This document shows positions 1-9,817 of a DNA stretch of 64,000 nt, in pieces (positions within the stretch are counted from its first letter, which is position 1; each line of letters begins with the position of its first letter). The notes beneath the pieces were generated by a model. It saw nothing but the letters and a program-made list of their open reading frames with translations, made no database searches and was not told the DNA's origin. The DNA is from Rhodopseudomonas julia (GTDB lineage: Bacteria; Pseudomonadota; Alphaproteobacteria; Rhizobiales; Afifellaceae), in NCBI RefSeq assembly GCF_030813515.1, contig NZ_JAUSUK010000002.1:1240001-1304000 (forward strand), in the 5' to 3' direction. A program made the position numbers and the translations under genes.

Positions 1-1
1 C

Positions 2-505
2 CCGGCCGCGGTTAAAGTCCGCTGGGATGAGATCAAGGCTGAGGAAAAAGCCCGGCGCCGCGAAAAGCGGCTGCGTCAGGGTCTTCCCGCCGATCCCGGG
101 CTCTTGGCGGACGTGCCGCGCAGTTTTCCCGGTCTTCTGCAGGCGTTCAAGATGCAGGAGAAAGCCGCGAAGGTCGGTTTTGACTGGCCTGATGTTTCGG
201 GCGCTGTCGACAAGCTCAAGGAAGAGATCGTAGAGGTCGAGGCGGAAATCGCCGCTGATGATCGCGAGCGGCTGGCCGGCGAGATCGGCGACGCCTTGTT
301 CGCTATGGTTAACGTCGCTCGCAAAAGCGGAATCGACCCCGACGCCGCGTTGCGGCGCACGAACGAAAAATTCCGCCGTCGTTTCGAAGCTGTCGAACAC
401 GGGCTGTCGGAGGGCGGCCGATCCATGAAAGACGCCACGCTCGATGAGATGGAAGCGCTGTGGCAGGCCGCGAAATCGCGCGAAGGCGCGCTCGGATCCG
501 ACTAA
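2..505 (+). CDS. mazG: MazG nucleoside triphosphate pyrophosphohydrolase, C-terminal part (5' end outside window)
   Basis: The reading frame is open from base 2, so the start codon and N-terminal MazG repeat lie upstream of the window. MazG hydrolyses (d)NTPs to the monophosphate and pyrophosphate in the cytosol, clearing abnormal nucleotides. The visible part is the second all-alpha MazG domain: KLKEEIVEVEAEI supplies an EExxE metal-binding motif and EIGDALFAMVN the downstream ExxD motif. The basic linker WDEIKAEEKARRREKR is typical of alphaproteobacterial MazG. Its stop overlaps that of convergent hflX by 4 bases. The family call is secure; the full length is unknown. Confidence 0.93.
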   Translation, partial: PAAVKVRWDEIKAEEKARRREKRLRQGLPADPGLLADVPRSFPGLLQAFKMQEKAAKVGFDWPDVSGAVDKLKEEIVEVEAEIAADDRERLAGEIGDALFAMVNVARKSGIDPDAALRRTNEKFRRRFEAVEHGLSEGGRSMKDATLDEMEALWQAAKSREGALGSD

Positions 506-1887
506 GCGGTCTGTGCTTCCTTCGGCACGTTGAGCGTCACGCCGTCGCCTCGCGCACGTTCCTGCAGCTTCTGAAGACGCCCGCTCGGCAGACGCACAAC
601 GAGGCGCGTTTCGCCTGTCTTGGGGTCGTCGGAACGTGAAAGAACTTCGCCGTTGTCATAGAGCCAGGCGGCTTCGCCCGACCGGGCGGCCTGGAAAACC
701 ACCTCAACGACGGCGCGTTCCTTAAACAGGCGCTCTTCCAGCACATGGAGGAGATCGGACAACCCCTCGCCCGTCAGCGCTGAAACAACGACCTTGTCCG
801 TCGCTCCGGCCGCCTTGCGCCTGAGCGCCTCGGCGACATCGGCGTCGAGAAGATCGATCTTGTTCCAGACCTCCACGAGACGCGGGTCGGACCCCGCTTC
901 GATCCCAAGCTCGGACAGCACCTCGTTGACGTCTTCCGCCTCCGCCTGAGCATCCGGCGATGCGATGTCTCTGACATGAACGATGAGGTCGGCGTCGAGG
1001 ACCTCTTCGAGCGTCGCTCGAAACGCTTCCACGAGGGACGTCGGCAGATGCGAGATGAAGCCGACCGTGTCGGAGATGATCAGTGTTTCGCCATGCGGCA
1101 GGCCGACCCGCCGCATTGTCGGATCAAGCGTGGCAAAAAGCTGATCTTCGGCGTGGACCGCGGCACCCGTCAGATGATTGAAGAGCGTCGACTTGCCGGC
1201 ATTGGTGTAGCCGACAAGCGCTGCGACCGGATAAGGCACCCGCTGGCGCTTGGCACGGTGAACGCTGCGCGTATTGCGGACGCTCTCCAGCTGTTTCTCG
1301 ATACGTCGAATGCGGTCCTGGATCTGGCGTCGGTCGGCCTCGATCTGCGTCTCTCCGGGTCCGCCGAGGAAGCCAAAACCGCCGCGCTGACGCTCAAGGT
1401 GCGTCCATGAACGAACGAGCCGGCTCTTCTGGTAATTGAGGTGGGCCAATTCCACCTGCAGCGTGCCTTCCTTGGTGTGAGCACGCTCACCGAAGATTTC
1501 GAGAATGAGGCCGGTTCTGTCGAGGATCTTGACGTTCCACGCCCGCTCCAGATTGCGCTGCTGGATGGGTGTGATCGGATGATCGATGATGACGAGGCCC
1601 GTCGCCAGCGTCCGCACGAGAACGGACAATTCCTCGACCTTGCCCGGGCCGAACAGTGTCGCCGGCGTCGCTTTTCGTAGAGGGACGGCAAGGGCCTCGG
1701 CAACGTCGAGCTTGATTGCTTCGGCCAGGCCGATCGCTTCCGCCCGGCGCGCCTCCGGTGGCCGTTGCTGGGTCGCCTCATCTTCACGCCCGCGCATCTC
1801 CGGTAAAAGTATGAGCGCCCGAGACATGTCGGGCGCATCATCTGGTCCGGTTTCCAGGTCGAGCGTGTTGCGGTCTTTGGGTTGCAA
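502..1887 (-). CDS. hflX: GTPase HflX (ribosome-associated)
   Basis: HflX is an OBG-type GTPase that binds the large ribosomal subunit and splits stalled or heat-damaged 70S ribosomes. The 461-residue protein has the N-terminal HflX domain, a coiled region with GGPGETQIE at about 175-183, and the G domain: Walker A GYTNAGKS at about 226-233, G3 DTVGF near 275 and G4 NKID. The first codon is TTG at 1887, with a GGATAGG stretch just upstream; an ATG at codon 21 is the alternative. It starts 5 bases after the hfq stop, the usual hfq-hflX operon, and ends overlapping convergent mazG. Confidence 0.95.
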   Translation of the reverse strand: MQPKDRNTLDLETGPDDAPDMSRALILLPEMRGREDEATQQRPPEARRAEAIGLAEAIKLDVAEALAVPLRKATPATLFGPGKVEELSVLVRTLATGLVIIDHPITPIQQRNLERAWNVKILDRTGLILEIFGERAHTKEGTLQVELAHLNYQKSRLVRSWTHLERQRGGFGFLGGPGETQIEADRRQIQDRIRRIEKQLESVRNTRSVHRAKRQRVPYPVAALVGYTNAGKSTLFNHLTGAAVHAEDQLFATLDPTMRRVGLPHGETLIISDTVGFISHLPTSLVEAFRATLEEVLDADLIVHVRDIASPDAQAEAEDVNEVLSELGIEAGSDPRLVEVWNKIDLLDADVAEALRRKAAGATDKVVVSALTGEGLSDLLHVLEERLFKERAVVEVVFQAARSGEAAWLYDNGEVLSRSDDPKTGETRLVVRLPSGRLQKLQERARGDGVTLNVPKEAQTA

Positions 1888-1892
1888 ACAGC

Positions 1893-2135
1893 CTATCCGT
1901 TGTCGTCTTCAGGTTCGAACAACTGCACCGGCTGATTGGGCATCACCGTGGAAATCGCATGCTTGTAGACAAGCTGCGAATGCCCATCACGCCTTAGAAG
2001 CAAGCAAAAATTGTCGAACCACGTGACAATTCCCTGCAGCTTGACACCGTTGATGAGAAAAACTGTGAGCGGAGTTTTTGCCTTACGGACGTGGTTCAGA
2101 AATGTATCTTGCAAGTTTTGGTTTTTGTCGCCCAT
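1893..2135 (-). CDS. hfq: RNA chaperone Hfq
   Basis: Hfq forms a hexameric Sm-like ring that helps small RNAs pair with mRNAs. The 80-residue product has the Sm1 segment ([19 protein letters not shown]) and the Sm2 signature YKHAISTV, with the short acidic tail usual in alphaproteobacteria. GGAG lies just before the ATG. The gene sits between the aminotransferase gene (upstream) and hflX (downstream, 5-base gap). The 103-base leader contains a perfect 9-bp inverted repeat, listed separately, which could matter for autoregulation or transcript processing. Confidence 0.98.
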   Translation of the reverse strand: MGDKNQNLQDTFLNHVRKAKTPLTVFLINGVKLQGIVTWFDNFCLLLRRDGHSQLVYKHAISTVMPNQPVQLFEPEDDNG

Positions 2136-2168
2136 TGTCTCCGTCGACCTTTATTGTTGTTGCGCCGC

Positions 2169-2191
2169 GCGAAACAGATTGCCTGTTTCGC
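2169..2191 (-). promoter_or_regulatory. Perfect inverted repeat in the hfq leader
   Basis: GCGAAACAG, 5 bases, then CTGTTTCGC forms a perfect 9-bp stem located 34-56 bases before the hfq ATG and after the upstream aminotransferase stop. No T-run follows, so it does not look like an intrinsic terminator. It could be a dyad operator or an mRNA hairpin. The structure is seen; the role is inference. Confidence 0.35.
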
Positions 2192-2238
2192 TTCGGCCTG
2201 TCACCCCTCAACAAGACCTACCCAGATATAGGTAGCGT

Positions 2239-3102
2239 CTAGTGCGCTTCCAGTTGCGCCACCTCATGAAAACGCTGTCGGAGAGCCGTCGCAATGGAGC
2301 CGGGGCGACCATTGGCCACGCTCTGCCCGTCGATCGCCACGATCGGCATGACGAGGGTCGTCGCTGCCGTCATGAACGCTTCGCGGGCACCCTTGGCTTC
2401 TTCTGGGGTGAATTTTCTTTCTTCAAGCTTCAGCCCGTCGCGTCGGGCAACCTCTTCCACCGTCTGCCGCGTCACTCCCGGCAAGATTCCCGTGCCGTTC
2501 GGACGGGTGACGAGCGCACCGTCCTGCGTGACGATCCAGGCCGTCGTCGAGGATCCCTCGGTGACGTAGCCCTCTCCGTCCACGAACCAGGCTTCTTTGG
2601 CGCCGGCCTCTTTGGCTTTCTGCTTCGCCATCGCATTCGGCAGGAGGCCTACGGTCTTGATGTCGACGCGTTCCCAGCGATTGTCCGGCGTCGTGATGAC
2701 GGCAACCCCCTCCTCGGCCTGTTTGTCGGCCTTGCTGCGGTCAAACGCTTTGGCCGTGATGACCACGGCCGGGCGCGTGCTCGCTGGCGGGAAGATATGT
2801 TCGCGCGGAGCCACGCCGCGCGTGATCTGCAGATAGACCATGCCTTCAGTCACGCGGTTGCGGCGCACGGTTTCGCGCATCACCGCCGTCAGTGCGGCCC
2901 TTGTCATGGGCATGGCGATCGACAATTCACGCAACGAGCGCTCCAGACGATCGAGATGGCCTTTCATATCGACGAGACGGCCATGCCAGATCTCACAGAC
3001 CTCGTAGACGCCGTCGGCGAATTGGTATCCGCGATCCTCCACATGCACCATCGCATGGGCGTGCGGGACATACCGGCCGTTGACATAGGCCACTCTCGAC
3101 AT
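2239..3102 (-). CDS. D-amino acid aminotransferase-like PLP class IV enzyme
   Basis: This is a fold-type IV pyridoxal-phosphate aminotransferase, the family of D-alanine transaminase, branched-chain aminotransferase and aminodeoxychorismate lyase. VNGRYVPHAHAMVHVEDRG at the N-terminus, an internal lysine region (VDIKTVGLLPNAMAKQKA) and the cofactor segment VTEGSSTTAWIV fit the D-amino acid transaminase branch. A longer frame opens at 3120, but GGAGG sits 9 bases before the ATG at 3102, giving 287 residues. It lies between trkA and hfq, its usual place in this order. D-amino acid transamination is the best guess, but exact substrate is not readable from sequence. Confidence 0.88.
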   Translation of the reverse strand: MSRVAYVNGRYVPHAHAMVHVEDRGYQFADGVYEVCEIWHGRLVDMKGHLDRLERSLRELSIAMPMTRAALTAVMRETVRRNRVTEGMVYLQITRGVAPREHIFPPASTRPAVVITAKAFDRSKADKQAEEGVAVITTPDNRWERVDIKTVGLLPNAMAKQKAKEAGAKEAWFVDGEGYVTEGSSTTAWIVTQDGALVTRPNGTGILPGVTRQTVEEVARRDGLKLEERKFTPEEAKGAREAFMTAATTLVMPIVAIDGQSVANGRPGSIATALRQRFHEVAQLEAH

Positions 3103-3221
3103 CGGAAAACTCCTCCACAACGCAGGATTCGTGCGCGCGATTTACGCAACGGCACTAAGCAAGATTAAGGCCGCACGACAAGGCATGTGCCCTTTGACGC
3201 GCAGGTGCCGGCTATGCGCAA

Positions 3222-4598
3222 TCAGAAATACTCGAGGCTCACCCGCGCCATTTGCTCGACGCGATGCACCTGGTTGGCAATCGCAAAGATGACGAGGCGG
3301 TCGCCCTTGCGGATCTGGCTTGCGCCGGTTGGCACGATGACCTCGCCGGCATGTAGAATGGCACCGATCCGGATACCGCCTGGCAGATCGAGCTCGCGCA
3401 AAGGGCGGCCGACAAGCGGCGATGTCTCCAGCGCTTCCGCCTCGATCACTTCGGCCGCGCCGTTCTGGATCGTGTGGACGTTGCGGATACGGCCGCGGCG
3501 GACATGCTGCAGGATGCGGGAAATCGTGACGGCGCGGGGGTCGACGAAAGCATCGATGCCGATTGTGCGCACCAATGGCGGAAAAGCGGAATCGTTGAGG
3601 AGGCTCATCGCCCGTCGGCAGCCAAGCTTCTTCGCCATGACGCAAGAAAGGATGTTGACCTTGTCGTCGTTGGTGAGGGCGAGCATCGTGTCGGCCTCAG
3701 CGATGTCGGCCTCTTTCAGAATGACGTCGTCCATCGCCGAGCCGTGCAGCACGACCGTGCGGTCGAGCGCCTCGGCGATCTCGACCGCGCGATCGCGGTC
3801 CATTTCGATCACCTTGATCTTGGCGCGCGGATTGCGCTTCTCCAGATGGTGCGCGACGTAATGGCCGATATTGCCGCCGCCGCCGATGACGACGCGCGAG
3901 CCGAGCGTCTCCTGCTTGCCGAAAATCGTGAGGGTGCGCTTCACCCTGCCCGTGTCGGTCATCACGTAGACGAGGTCTCCTGCCATCATCTGATCGGCCG
4001 AGCGGGGCACGAACAGGTTTCCGTTGCGAAAGACGCCCACGACGATGGCATTGAGATCGGGAAAGAGCTCGGTCAGCTGACGAAGAGGCGTGTCGATGAC
4101 CGGGCAGTTCTCGTCGCAGACGATGCCGAGGACCGTCACCTTGTCATCGGCAAACGGGATGGTCTCGACGGCACCCGGCTGCGCCAGGCGGCGGAGCACC
4201 ATCTCGCCCACTTCGACCTCGGGTGAAATGATCACGTCGATCGGCAGATGATCGCGTGAGAAGAGGTTGCTCCAGTGCTTGGCGAGATAGGTCTGGGAGC
4301 GGATGCGGGCGATCTTGGTCGGCAGATTGAACAACGAATGGGCAACCTGACAGGCGACCATGTTGACTTCGTCGTACAAGGTGACGGCGATCAGCATGTC
4401 GGCCTCGTCGGCGCCTGCACGCGCCAGAACGTCCGGATGAGATCCGTGGCCGACGAAGCCGCGCACGTCGAGCGTGTCGCGAATGGCATTCACAAGATGC
4501 GGCGAACGATCGATCACCGTGACATCGTTGTTCTCCGTCGCCAGTTTCTCCGCGATGCCGTAGCCGACCTGACCAGCACCGCAAATGATGACGCGCAT
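3222..4598 (-). CDS. trkA: Trk potassium uptake regulator TrkA
   Basis: TrkA is the cytosolic, NAD(H)-binding gating subunit of the Trk/Ktr K+ uptake system. The 458 residues contain two tandem RCK units. The first begins with GAGQVGYGIA near residue 7; the second begins with GGGGNIGHYVA near residue 233. Each is followed by an RCK-C lobe. The transmembrane partner TrkH is not in this window. The gene follows ntrX by 42 bases on the same strand, a conserved placement in Hyphomicrobiales. Confidence 0.95.
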   Translation of the reverse strand: MRVIICGAGQVGYGIAEKLATENNDVTVIDRSPHLVNAIRDTLDVRGFVGHGSHPDVLARAGADEADMLIAVTLYDEVNMVACQVAHSLFNLPTKIARIRSQTYLAKHWSNLFSRDHLPIDVIISPEVEVGEMVLRRLAQPGAVETIPFADDKVTVLGIVCDENCPVIDTPLRQLTELFPDLNAIVVGVFRNGNLFVPRSADQMMAGDLVYVMTDTGRVKRTLTIFGKQETLGSRVVIGGGGNIGHYVAHHLEKRNPRAKIKVIEMDRDRAVEIAEALDRTVVLHGSAMDDVILKEADIAEADTMLALTNDDKVNILSCVMAKKLGCRRAMSLLNDSAFPPLVRTIGIDAFVDPRAVTISRILQHVRRGRIRNVHTIQNGAAEVIEAEALETSPLVGRPLRELDLPGGIRIGAILHAGEVIVPTGASQIRKGDRLVIFAIANQVHRVEQMARVSLEYF

Positions 4599-4640
4599 GA
4601 AATGTCCTTTTTTGCGAGAGTCCTTGGAGACCCTGAGGCT

Positions 4641-6002
4641 CTATACCCCGAGGCTCTTCAGCTTGCGATGCAGTGCCGAGCGCTCCATGCCAACAAATTC
4701 GGCCGTGCGCGAGATATTGCCGCCGAAACGGTTGATCTGCGCCGAAAGATATTCTCGCTCGAACACCTCACGCGCTTCCCGCAAAGGCAGCGACATGATG
4801 TGGGCCGATCCATCGGCGGGGCTCGCAGGCAGGATCTCGCCAATCTCCGGAGGCAGCATGGCGGCCGTCACCATCGCTTCCGCATCTCCCTGGGTCAGGA
4901 TCATCAACCGTTCGACGTTGTTGCGCAGCTGACGGATGTTTCCCGGCCAGTCGTGCGCCTGGAGCACGGCCATCGCATCGTCGGCGATGCGTCTTGTCGG
5001 CAGGCCGGCTGTCTGGGCGATCTGCGCCATGAAATAGTCGACGAGCTCCGGGACGTCTTCGCGCCGCTCCGCCAGTGACGGAACGCGGATCGGAACGACG
5101 CTCAGGCGATGGAAAAGGTCTTCGCGAAACCGCCCCTCTTTGATCTCCGCTTCGAGATCGCGGGCGGTGGAGGAGAGGATTCGGACATCGACCTTGACCT
5201 TCTTGCTGCCCCCAACCCGCTCGAACGTCTGCTCGACGAGAACACGCAGGATCTTGTTCTGCGTCTCGCGCGGCATGTCGGCGACTTCCTCCAGATAGAG
5301 AATGCCGCCATGGGCCTCTTCGAGCGCGCCGACGCGACGATGTTCGCCCTCGATGGCTTCCGTGCCGAAGAGCGCGATTTCCATGTTCTCAGGTGTGATG
5401 GCAGCCGAGCTCAAGACGACAAACGGGCCGTTGGCGCGCCGAGAGGCGGCGTGGATGGCGCGCGCCACGCGTTCCTTTCCCGCTCCGGAAGCCCCAAAAA
5501 TCATCACGCGGCTGTTCGTGGGCGCGACACGTTCGATCGTCTGTCGCAGATGGTGCATGACGGAAGAGGAGCCGACGAGGTCGTTGGTGACACCTGAGCG
5601 CTGCTTCAGCTCGGCCACCTCCTTCTTCAACCGCGACGCTTCCAAGGCACGCTGCGCCACGAGCACGAGGCGGTCCGCCTTGAACGGCTTTTCGATATAG
5701 TCGTAGGCGCCGCGCTTGATGGCCGAGACGGCCGTCTCGATGTTGCCGTGACCGGAAATGATCACCACCGGCAATGCCGGATGCTCGGTGTGGATGGCAT
5801 CGAGAAGCGCCAGACCATCGAGCCGGCTTCCCTGCAGCCAGATGTCGAGAAAGATGAGGCCGGGCCTGCGTTCCGCGATTGCTTCAAGTGCTGCGTCGCT
5901 GTTGGCGGCGGTGCGTGTTCCGTGGCCTTCGTCTTCAAGAATGCCGGCGACGAGTTCGCGGATATCGGCTTCATCATCGACGACAAGGATGTCGGTAGCC
6001 AT
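4641..6002 (-). CDS. ntrX: Nitrogen response regulator NtrX
   Basis: NtrX is the response regulator paired with sensor NtrY. It has a receiver domain with the phosphoacceptor Asp in LIFLDIWLQG (about residue 53), a AAA+ domain with Walker A GASGAGKE, and a C-terminal Fis-type helix-turn-helix. Where sigma-54 activators carry GAFTGA, this protein reads ALFGTEAIEGEHRRVGALEE, so the sigma-54 contact loop is missing. That is known for alphaproteobacterial NtrX and argues for sigma-54-independent action. The ATG at 6002 forms a TGATG junction with the ntrY stop and has AGGAG upstream; a GTG one codon earlier is the alternative. Confidence 0.95.
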   Translation of the reverse strand: MATDILVVDDEADIRELVAGILEDEGHGTRTAANSDAALEAIAERRPGLIFLDIWLQGSRLDGLALLDAIHTEHPALPVVIISGHGNIETAVSAIKRGAYDYIEKPFKADRLVLVAQRALEASRLKKEVAELKQRSGVTNDLVGSSSVMHHLRQTIERVAPTNSRVMIFGASGAGKERVARAIHAASRRANGPFVVLSSAAITPENMEIALFGTEAIEGEHRRVGALEEAHGGILYLEEVADMPRETQNKILRVLVEQTFERVGGSKKVKVDVRILSSTARDLEAEIKEGRFREDLFHRLSVVPIRVPSLAERREDVPELVDYFMAQIAQTAGLPTRRIADDAMAVLQAHDWPGNIRQLRNNVERLMILTQGDAEAMVTAAMLPPEIGEILPASPADGSAHIMSLPLREAREVFEREYLSAQINRFGGNISRTAEFVGMERSALHRKLKSLGV

Positions 6003-8281
6003 CACTTGCTCTCCTGTTCGGCGCGTTCCGTAGGCAACGTGTCTGCCTCGGTCGCGGCCGGATGGTTGCTATGGGGGAAGTTCATTCGAACGCAGGCGCC
6101 GCGTGCATCCACGCCGGCTGCTCGTGCATCGAGAAGTTCAATGGAGCCTCCGTGTTCCTCCATTACCTTGCGTACGATCGCAAGGCCGAGGCCCGTGCCT
6201 TTCTGGCGCGTGGTCATGTAGGGTTCGAGAAGCTTCTCGCGACCCTCCTGTGGCAGACCCTTGCCGTTGTCGATCACATCGACGATGGCGTGATCGACAT
6301 CGTCGCGCACGCGCACGCGGATTTCGCCGCTCACGTGTTCATCCTCCGGAACGGCCTCGATCGCCTCTGTGGCGTTCTTGACGATATTGGTGAGCGCCTG
6401 CGTGACCAGGCGATGATCGACCGGCGCCTCGACGGGCGTTTCCGGCAGATCGAGTGCAAAGCTGATGTTCGGATTGCCGACTTCCTGAAGGAAGACCGCT
6501 TCGCGGATGAGTTCGCGCAGATCGCGCGCTTCCATGACCGGCTTCGGCATCCGCGCAAAGGCAGAAAACTCGTCCACCATGCGTCGGATATCTCCGACCT
6601 GGCGAATGATCGTCTCCGTGCACTGATCGAAGACGACGCGATCTTTCTCTTCGTCGATCCTCGGTCCGAAGCGGCGCCGGATGCGCTCGGCGGAAAGCTG
6701 GATCGGGGTCAGCGGGTTCTTGATCTCATGGGCGATGCGGCGGGCAACGTCGGCCCAGGCAGACCGACGCTGCGCGGCGACGAGGTCGGTAATGTCGTCG
6801 AGCGTGACGACGAAACCGTCGTGTGAGCTGTCGTCGGACTGCTCGATCGTCACCTGCACATTGAGCGTGCGCGGTTCGCCATCGCGCGCAATGATGATCT
6901 GATCGCGTGCAGAACCACGACCGCGGTTGGCGACCTCGTCGAGAACCTCCTGCAATTCCGGTAGAATCTCGTTGACGTGACGGCCGACGATACCGGTCTC
7001 TTCTTCGCCGATCGCTTCGAGCGCCGGATGATTGGCGAGTGTCACGATACGGTCTGCGTTGAGACCGATGACGCCCGCCGAGACGCCCGACAGCACGGCC
7101 TCGGTGAAGCGGCGCCGCTCGTCGAGCTGGCTGTTGGCGGCAAGCAGCGCATTGCGCTGTGATCGCAGCTGGCCCGCCATTCGGTTGAAGGTTGCGGACA
7201 GAATGCCGAGGTCGCCGGCCTTCTCCTGTACCGGCACGCTGACGTCGAGATTGCCGCCCGAAATCTTACTGGCGGCGCCGATCAGATGTCGGATTGGCGC
7301 GACGAGCCCGTTGGCAAAGCCGAGACCGATCCAGATGGCGGACAAAAGCACCACCAACGCCATGCCGACGAAAAGAATGGCAAAGGCGATCTGCACCCCG
7401 AAGCGGTTTTCCTGCAATTGGCCGTATTCGGCGGCGCTCTCCTCCGTGAGCCGGACTTGTCGGGTCACCTTGGGGTCGAGCGGGCGCGCCAGATAGAGAT
7501 AGACGTCATCGAGGCTGGTGATCTTCAACACACCGCCGACGAGATTGGTGGTGCCCGGCGCGATCAAGGCCGGGCGGCCTTCATCGGCATCTTCGAAGAC
7601 CTGCTGCGGCGGCGGCGGGACCTTGAGGTTCGTGGAGGTCTTGCCCTCCACGATCACGGATCTGTCGCGCCGGATGAGTGCGATTGCAGACAGGCCGCGC
7701 AGCTGTGCCTGATTGGAAAGATAGGCGGCAATCGCCTTTTTGTTGAGCTCCAGATCCGGCGCGACGCGGTTGAACTCGCTTGCGATCGCCAGAAGATCGA
7801 TCGCGAGGATGCGGCTGTGCTCCTGCACGTAGGCCTGAGCCACTTCCCGCGAATTCTCGATGATCGCTTCAGTGCGCTCGGCGAACCAGCGATCGAGGCC
7901 CTTGTTGAGAGTGATGGAGGCGATCCCGGCAGTCAGGATCGCCGGCAGAGCCGCGATGATCGAAAACAGCGCGACGATACGCACATGCAGCCGAGCGGCT
8001 GCACGTCCGTGTCTGCGCGCGATCCAAAGCCCGGTTGCCTCGAACGCCACCGTCCCGATCAGGAAAAGCACGACGATGCCGTTCAAGAGGCCCGCCGCAC
8101 GCACGACCGCGGGCGTCGGCTCGATGCTGGTTTGTCCGGTCAGGATCAGAAACGTTCCGATGGCGCTCGAAAGCGCCAGCAGAACCGCGAGCAGGCCGAC
8201 CATGCGCGCGATGCGGTTGCGTTCGCCAAAGCCCGGACGGATGCGTTCGGGTGGCAGATCAGGGCTAGTGGCGACGGACAT
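6002..8281 (-). CDS. ntrY: Sensor histidine kinase NtrY
   Basis: NtrY is the membrane histidine kinase for NtrX, acting in nitrogen and redox/envelope signalling. The N-terminus has three hydrophobic segments within about residues 20-125, then an extracytoplasmic loop and a fourth segment near 295-325. HAMP, PAS, HisKA and HATPase domains follow. The H-box is [15 protein letters not shown], and ATP-binding boxes include DNGKGLP and GTGLGLAIV. A longer frame starts with GTG at 8323, but AGGA precedes the ATG at 8281, giving 759 residues. The stop overlaps the ntrX start. Confidence 0.95.
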   Translation of the reverse strand: MSVATSPDLPPERIRPGFGERNRIARMVGLLAVLLALSSAIGTFLILTGQTSIEPTPAVVRAAGLLNGIVVLFLIGTVAFEATGLWIARRHGRAAARLHVRIVALFSIIAALPAILTAGIASITLNKGLDRWFAERTEAIIENSREVAQAYVQEHSRILAIDLLAIASEFNRVAPDLELNKKAIAAYLSNQAQLRGLSAIALIRRDRSVIVEGKTSTNLKVPPPPQQVFEDADEGRPALIAPGTTNLVGGVLKITSLDDVYLYLARPLDPKVTRQVRLTEESAAEYGQLQENRFGVQIAFAILFVGMALVVLLSAIWIGLGFANGLVAPIRHLIGAASKISGGNLDVSVPVQEKAGDLGILSATFNRMAGQLRSQRNALLAANSQLDERRRFTEAVLSGVSAGVIGLNADRIVTLANHPALEAIGEEETGIVGRHVNEILPELQEVLDEVANRGRGSARDQIIIARDGEPRTLNVQVTIEQSDDSSHDGFVVTLDDITDLVAAQRRSAWADVARRIAHEIKNPLTPIQLSAERIRRRFGPRIDEEKDRVVFDQCTETIIRQVGDIRRMVDEFSAFARMPKPVMEARDLRELIREAVFLQEVGNPNISFALDLPETPVEAPVDHRLVTQALTNIVKNATEAIEAVPEDEHVSGEIRVRVRDDVDHAIVDVIDNGKGLPQEGREKLLEPYMTTRQKGTGLGLAIVRKVMEEHGGSIELLDARAAGVDARGACVRMNFPHSNHPAATEADTLPTERAEQESK

Positions 8282-8377
8282 GGATCCTACGGTCGATCGG
8301 AGTGATCGCTCATGCGTGGGCACAGAACGTGGCTAATATGTCACAAAAACGGCGCCCGCACAGTGCACGAGCCCCTT

Positions 8378-9817
8378 TTATCTCGGACCGCGCACAACCA
8401 GTATCTGTAGATCACGAATTTTCTTGCGCAGCGTGTTGCGATTGAGCCCCAAAAGCTCGGCGGCACGTATCTGATTGCCGTTCGTGGCGCCCAAAGCCGC
8501 GCCGATCAACGGAACCTCGATCTCGCGCAGCACGCGGTGGTAAAGGCCAGGCGGCGGCAAGGCATCACCGAACTCATTGAAAAGATTCGTCATGTGCCGC
8601 GCGACGGAATTCGAAAGGCTCTCTTCCTCCGCCGGGCGCGTGGATTCCTCCACATCTCCGATCGGATCGAGTTCGTGACGAATCAAGTCCGCGGTGATCG
8701 TCTCCTGCGGATAGAGCGCGGTCAGGCGCCTGATGAGGTTTTCGAGTTCCCGCACATTGCCCGGCCAGCGGTGGCGCTTCAGCACATCGAGTGCTTCATT
8801 TTCCATCGTCTTGACGGGCAGGCCTTCGCGCTCCGCCTGGACAAGGAAGTGGCGAACGAGATCCGGAATGTCGTCGGTGCGCTCGCGCAATGGCGGAAGA
8901 CGGATCGGCACGACGTTGAGGCGGAAGAAGAGATCTTCGCGGAACAGTCCCTGACGAATGAGGTTCTTCAGATCCTTGTTCGTTGCGGCGACGATCCGGA
9001 CATCGGTGCGGATCGGTGTGCGGCCGCCGACGGTCGTGTACTCGCCTTGCTGCAGAACCCGTAGCAATCGTGTCTGTGCGTCCATCGGCATGTCGCCGAT
9101 TTCATCGAGGAAGAGCGTGCCGCCCTCCGCCTGCTCAAAGCGGCCGGCGGAGCGATGTTGAGCGCCAGTGAAGGCGCCGCGTTCATGGCCAAAGAGCTCA
9201 GATTCGATGAGCTCTCTCGGGATTGCGGCCATATTGACGGCGACGAATGGTCCCTTCCGACGCTTGCCGTAATCGTGGAGCGCACGGGCCACCAGCTCCT
9301 TGCCGGTGCCGGATTCACCGAAAATGGTGACGGTCAGGTCCGTCTGCATCAACCTGGCAAGAACGCGGTAGATGTCCTGCATCGCGGGCGAGCGGCCGAC
9401 GAGCGGAATGGCTTCATCTTGCTGATCGTGATCGGCGATCACTTTCGAGCGCGGTTCCGACAACGCCCGCCCGATCGTCGCAATAAGCTCCTTCAGGTCG
9501 AAGGGTTTCGGCAGATAATCATAAGCCCCCCTCTCCGACGCCTTGATCGCGGTCATGAAGGTATTTTGTGCGCTCATGACGATGATCGGGAGCTCGGGCC
9601 GGATCCGCTTGATGCGCGGCAGGAGCTCGAATGCGTTCTCGTCCGGCATGACGATGTCGGTGACGACGAGATCGCCCTCGCCTTCCGCCACCCAGCGCCA
9701 CAGCGTGGCCGCGTTCGATGTCAGTCGGACATTGTATCCGGCGCGCGACAGCGCCTGGTTCAAGACTGTTCGGATCGCCGTATCGTCGTCGGCGACGAGA
9801 ATCGTGCTCTGACTCAC
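8378..9817 (-). CDS. ntrC: Nitrogen regulator NtrC (NR-I), sigma-54 activator
   Basis: NtrC activates sigma-54 promoters for nitrogen assimilation once phosphorylated by NtrB. The receiver domain carries Asp54 ([10 protein letters not shown]); the AAA+ domain has Walker A GESGTGKE and an intact GAFTGA loop ([12 protein letters not shown]); the C-terminus has a Fis-type HTH ([19 protein letters not shown]). The frame runs back to 9913, but the GTG at 9817 has AGGAGG upstream and forms a GTGA overlap with the ntrB stop, giving 479 residues, the normal NtrC length. Confidence 0.97.
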   Translation of the reverse strand: MSQSTILVADDDTAIRTVLNQALSRAGYNVRLTSNAATLWRWVAEGEGDLVVTDIVMPDENAFELLPRIKRIRPELPIIVMSAQNTFMTAIKASERGAYDYLPKPFDLKELIATIGRALSEPRSKVIADHDQQDEAIPLVGRSPAMQDIYRVLARLMQTDLTVTIFGESGTGKELVARALHDYGKRRKGPFVAVNMAAIPRELIESELFGHERGAFTGAQHRSAGRFEQAEGGTLFLDEIGDMPMDAQTRLLRVLQQGEYTTVGGRTPIRTDVRIVAATNKDLKNLIRQGLFREDLFFRLNVVPIRLPPLRERTDDIPDLVRHFLVQAEREGLPVKTMENEALDVLKRHRWPGNVRELENLIRRLTALYPQETITADLIRHELDPIGDVEESTRPAEEESLSNSVARHMTNLFNEFGDALPPPGLYHRVLREIEVPLIGAALGATNGNQIRAAELLGLNRNTLRKKIRDLQILVVRGPR

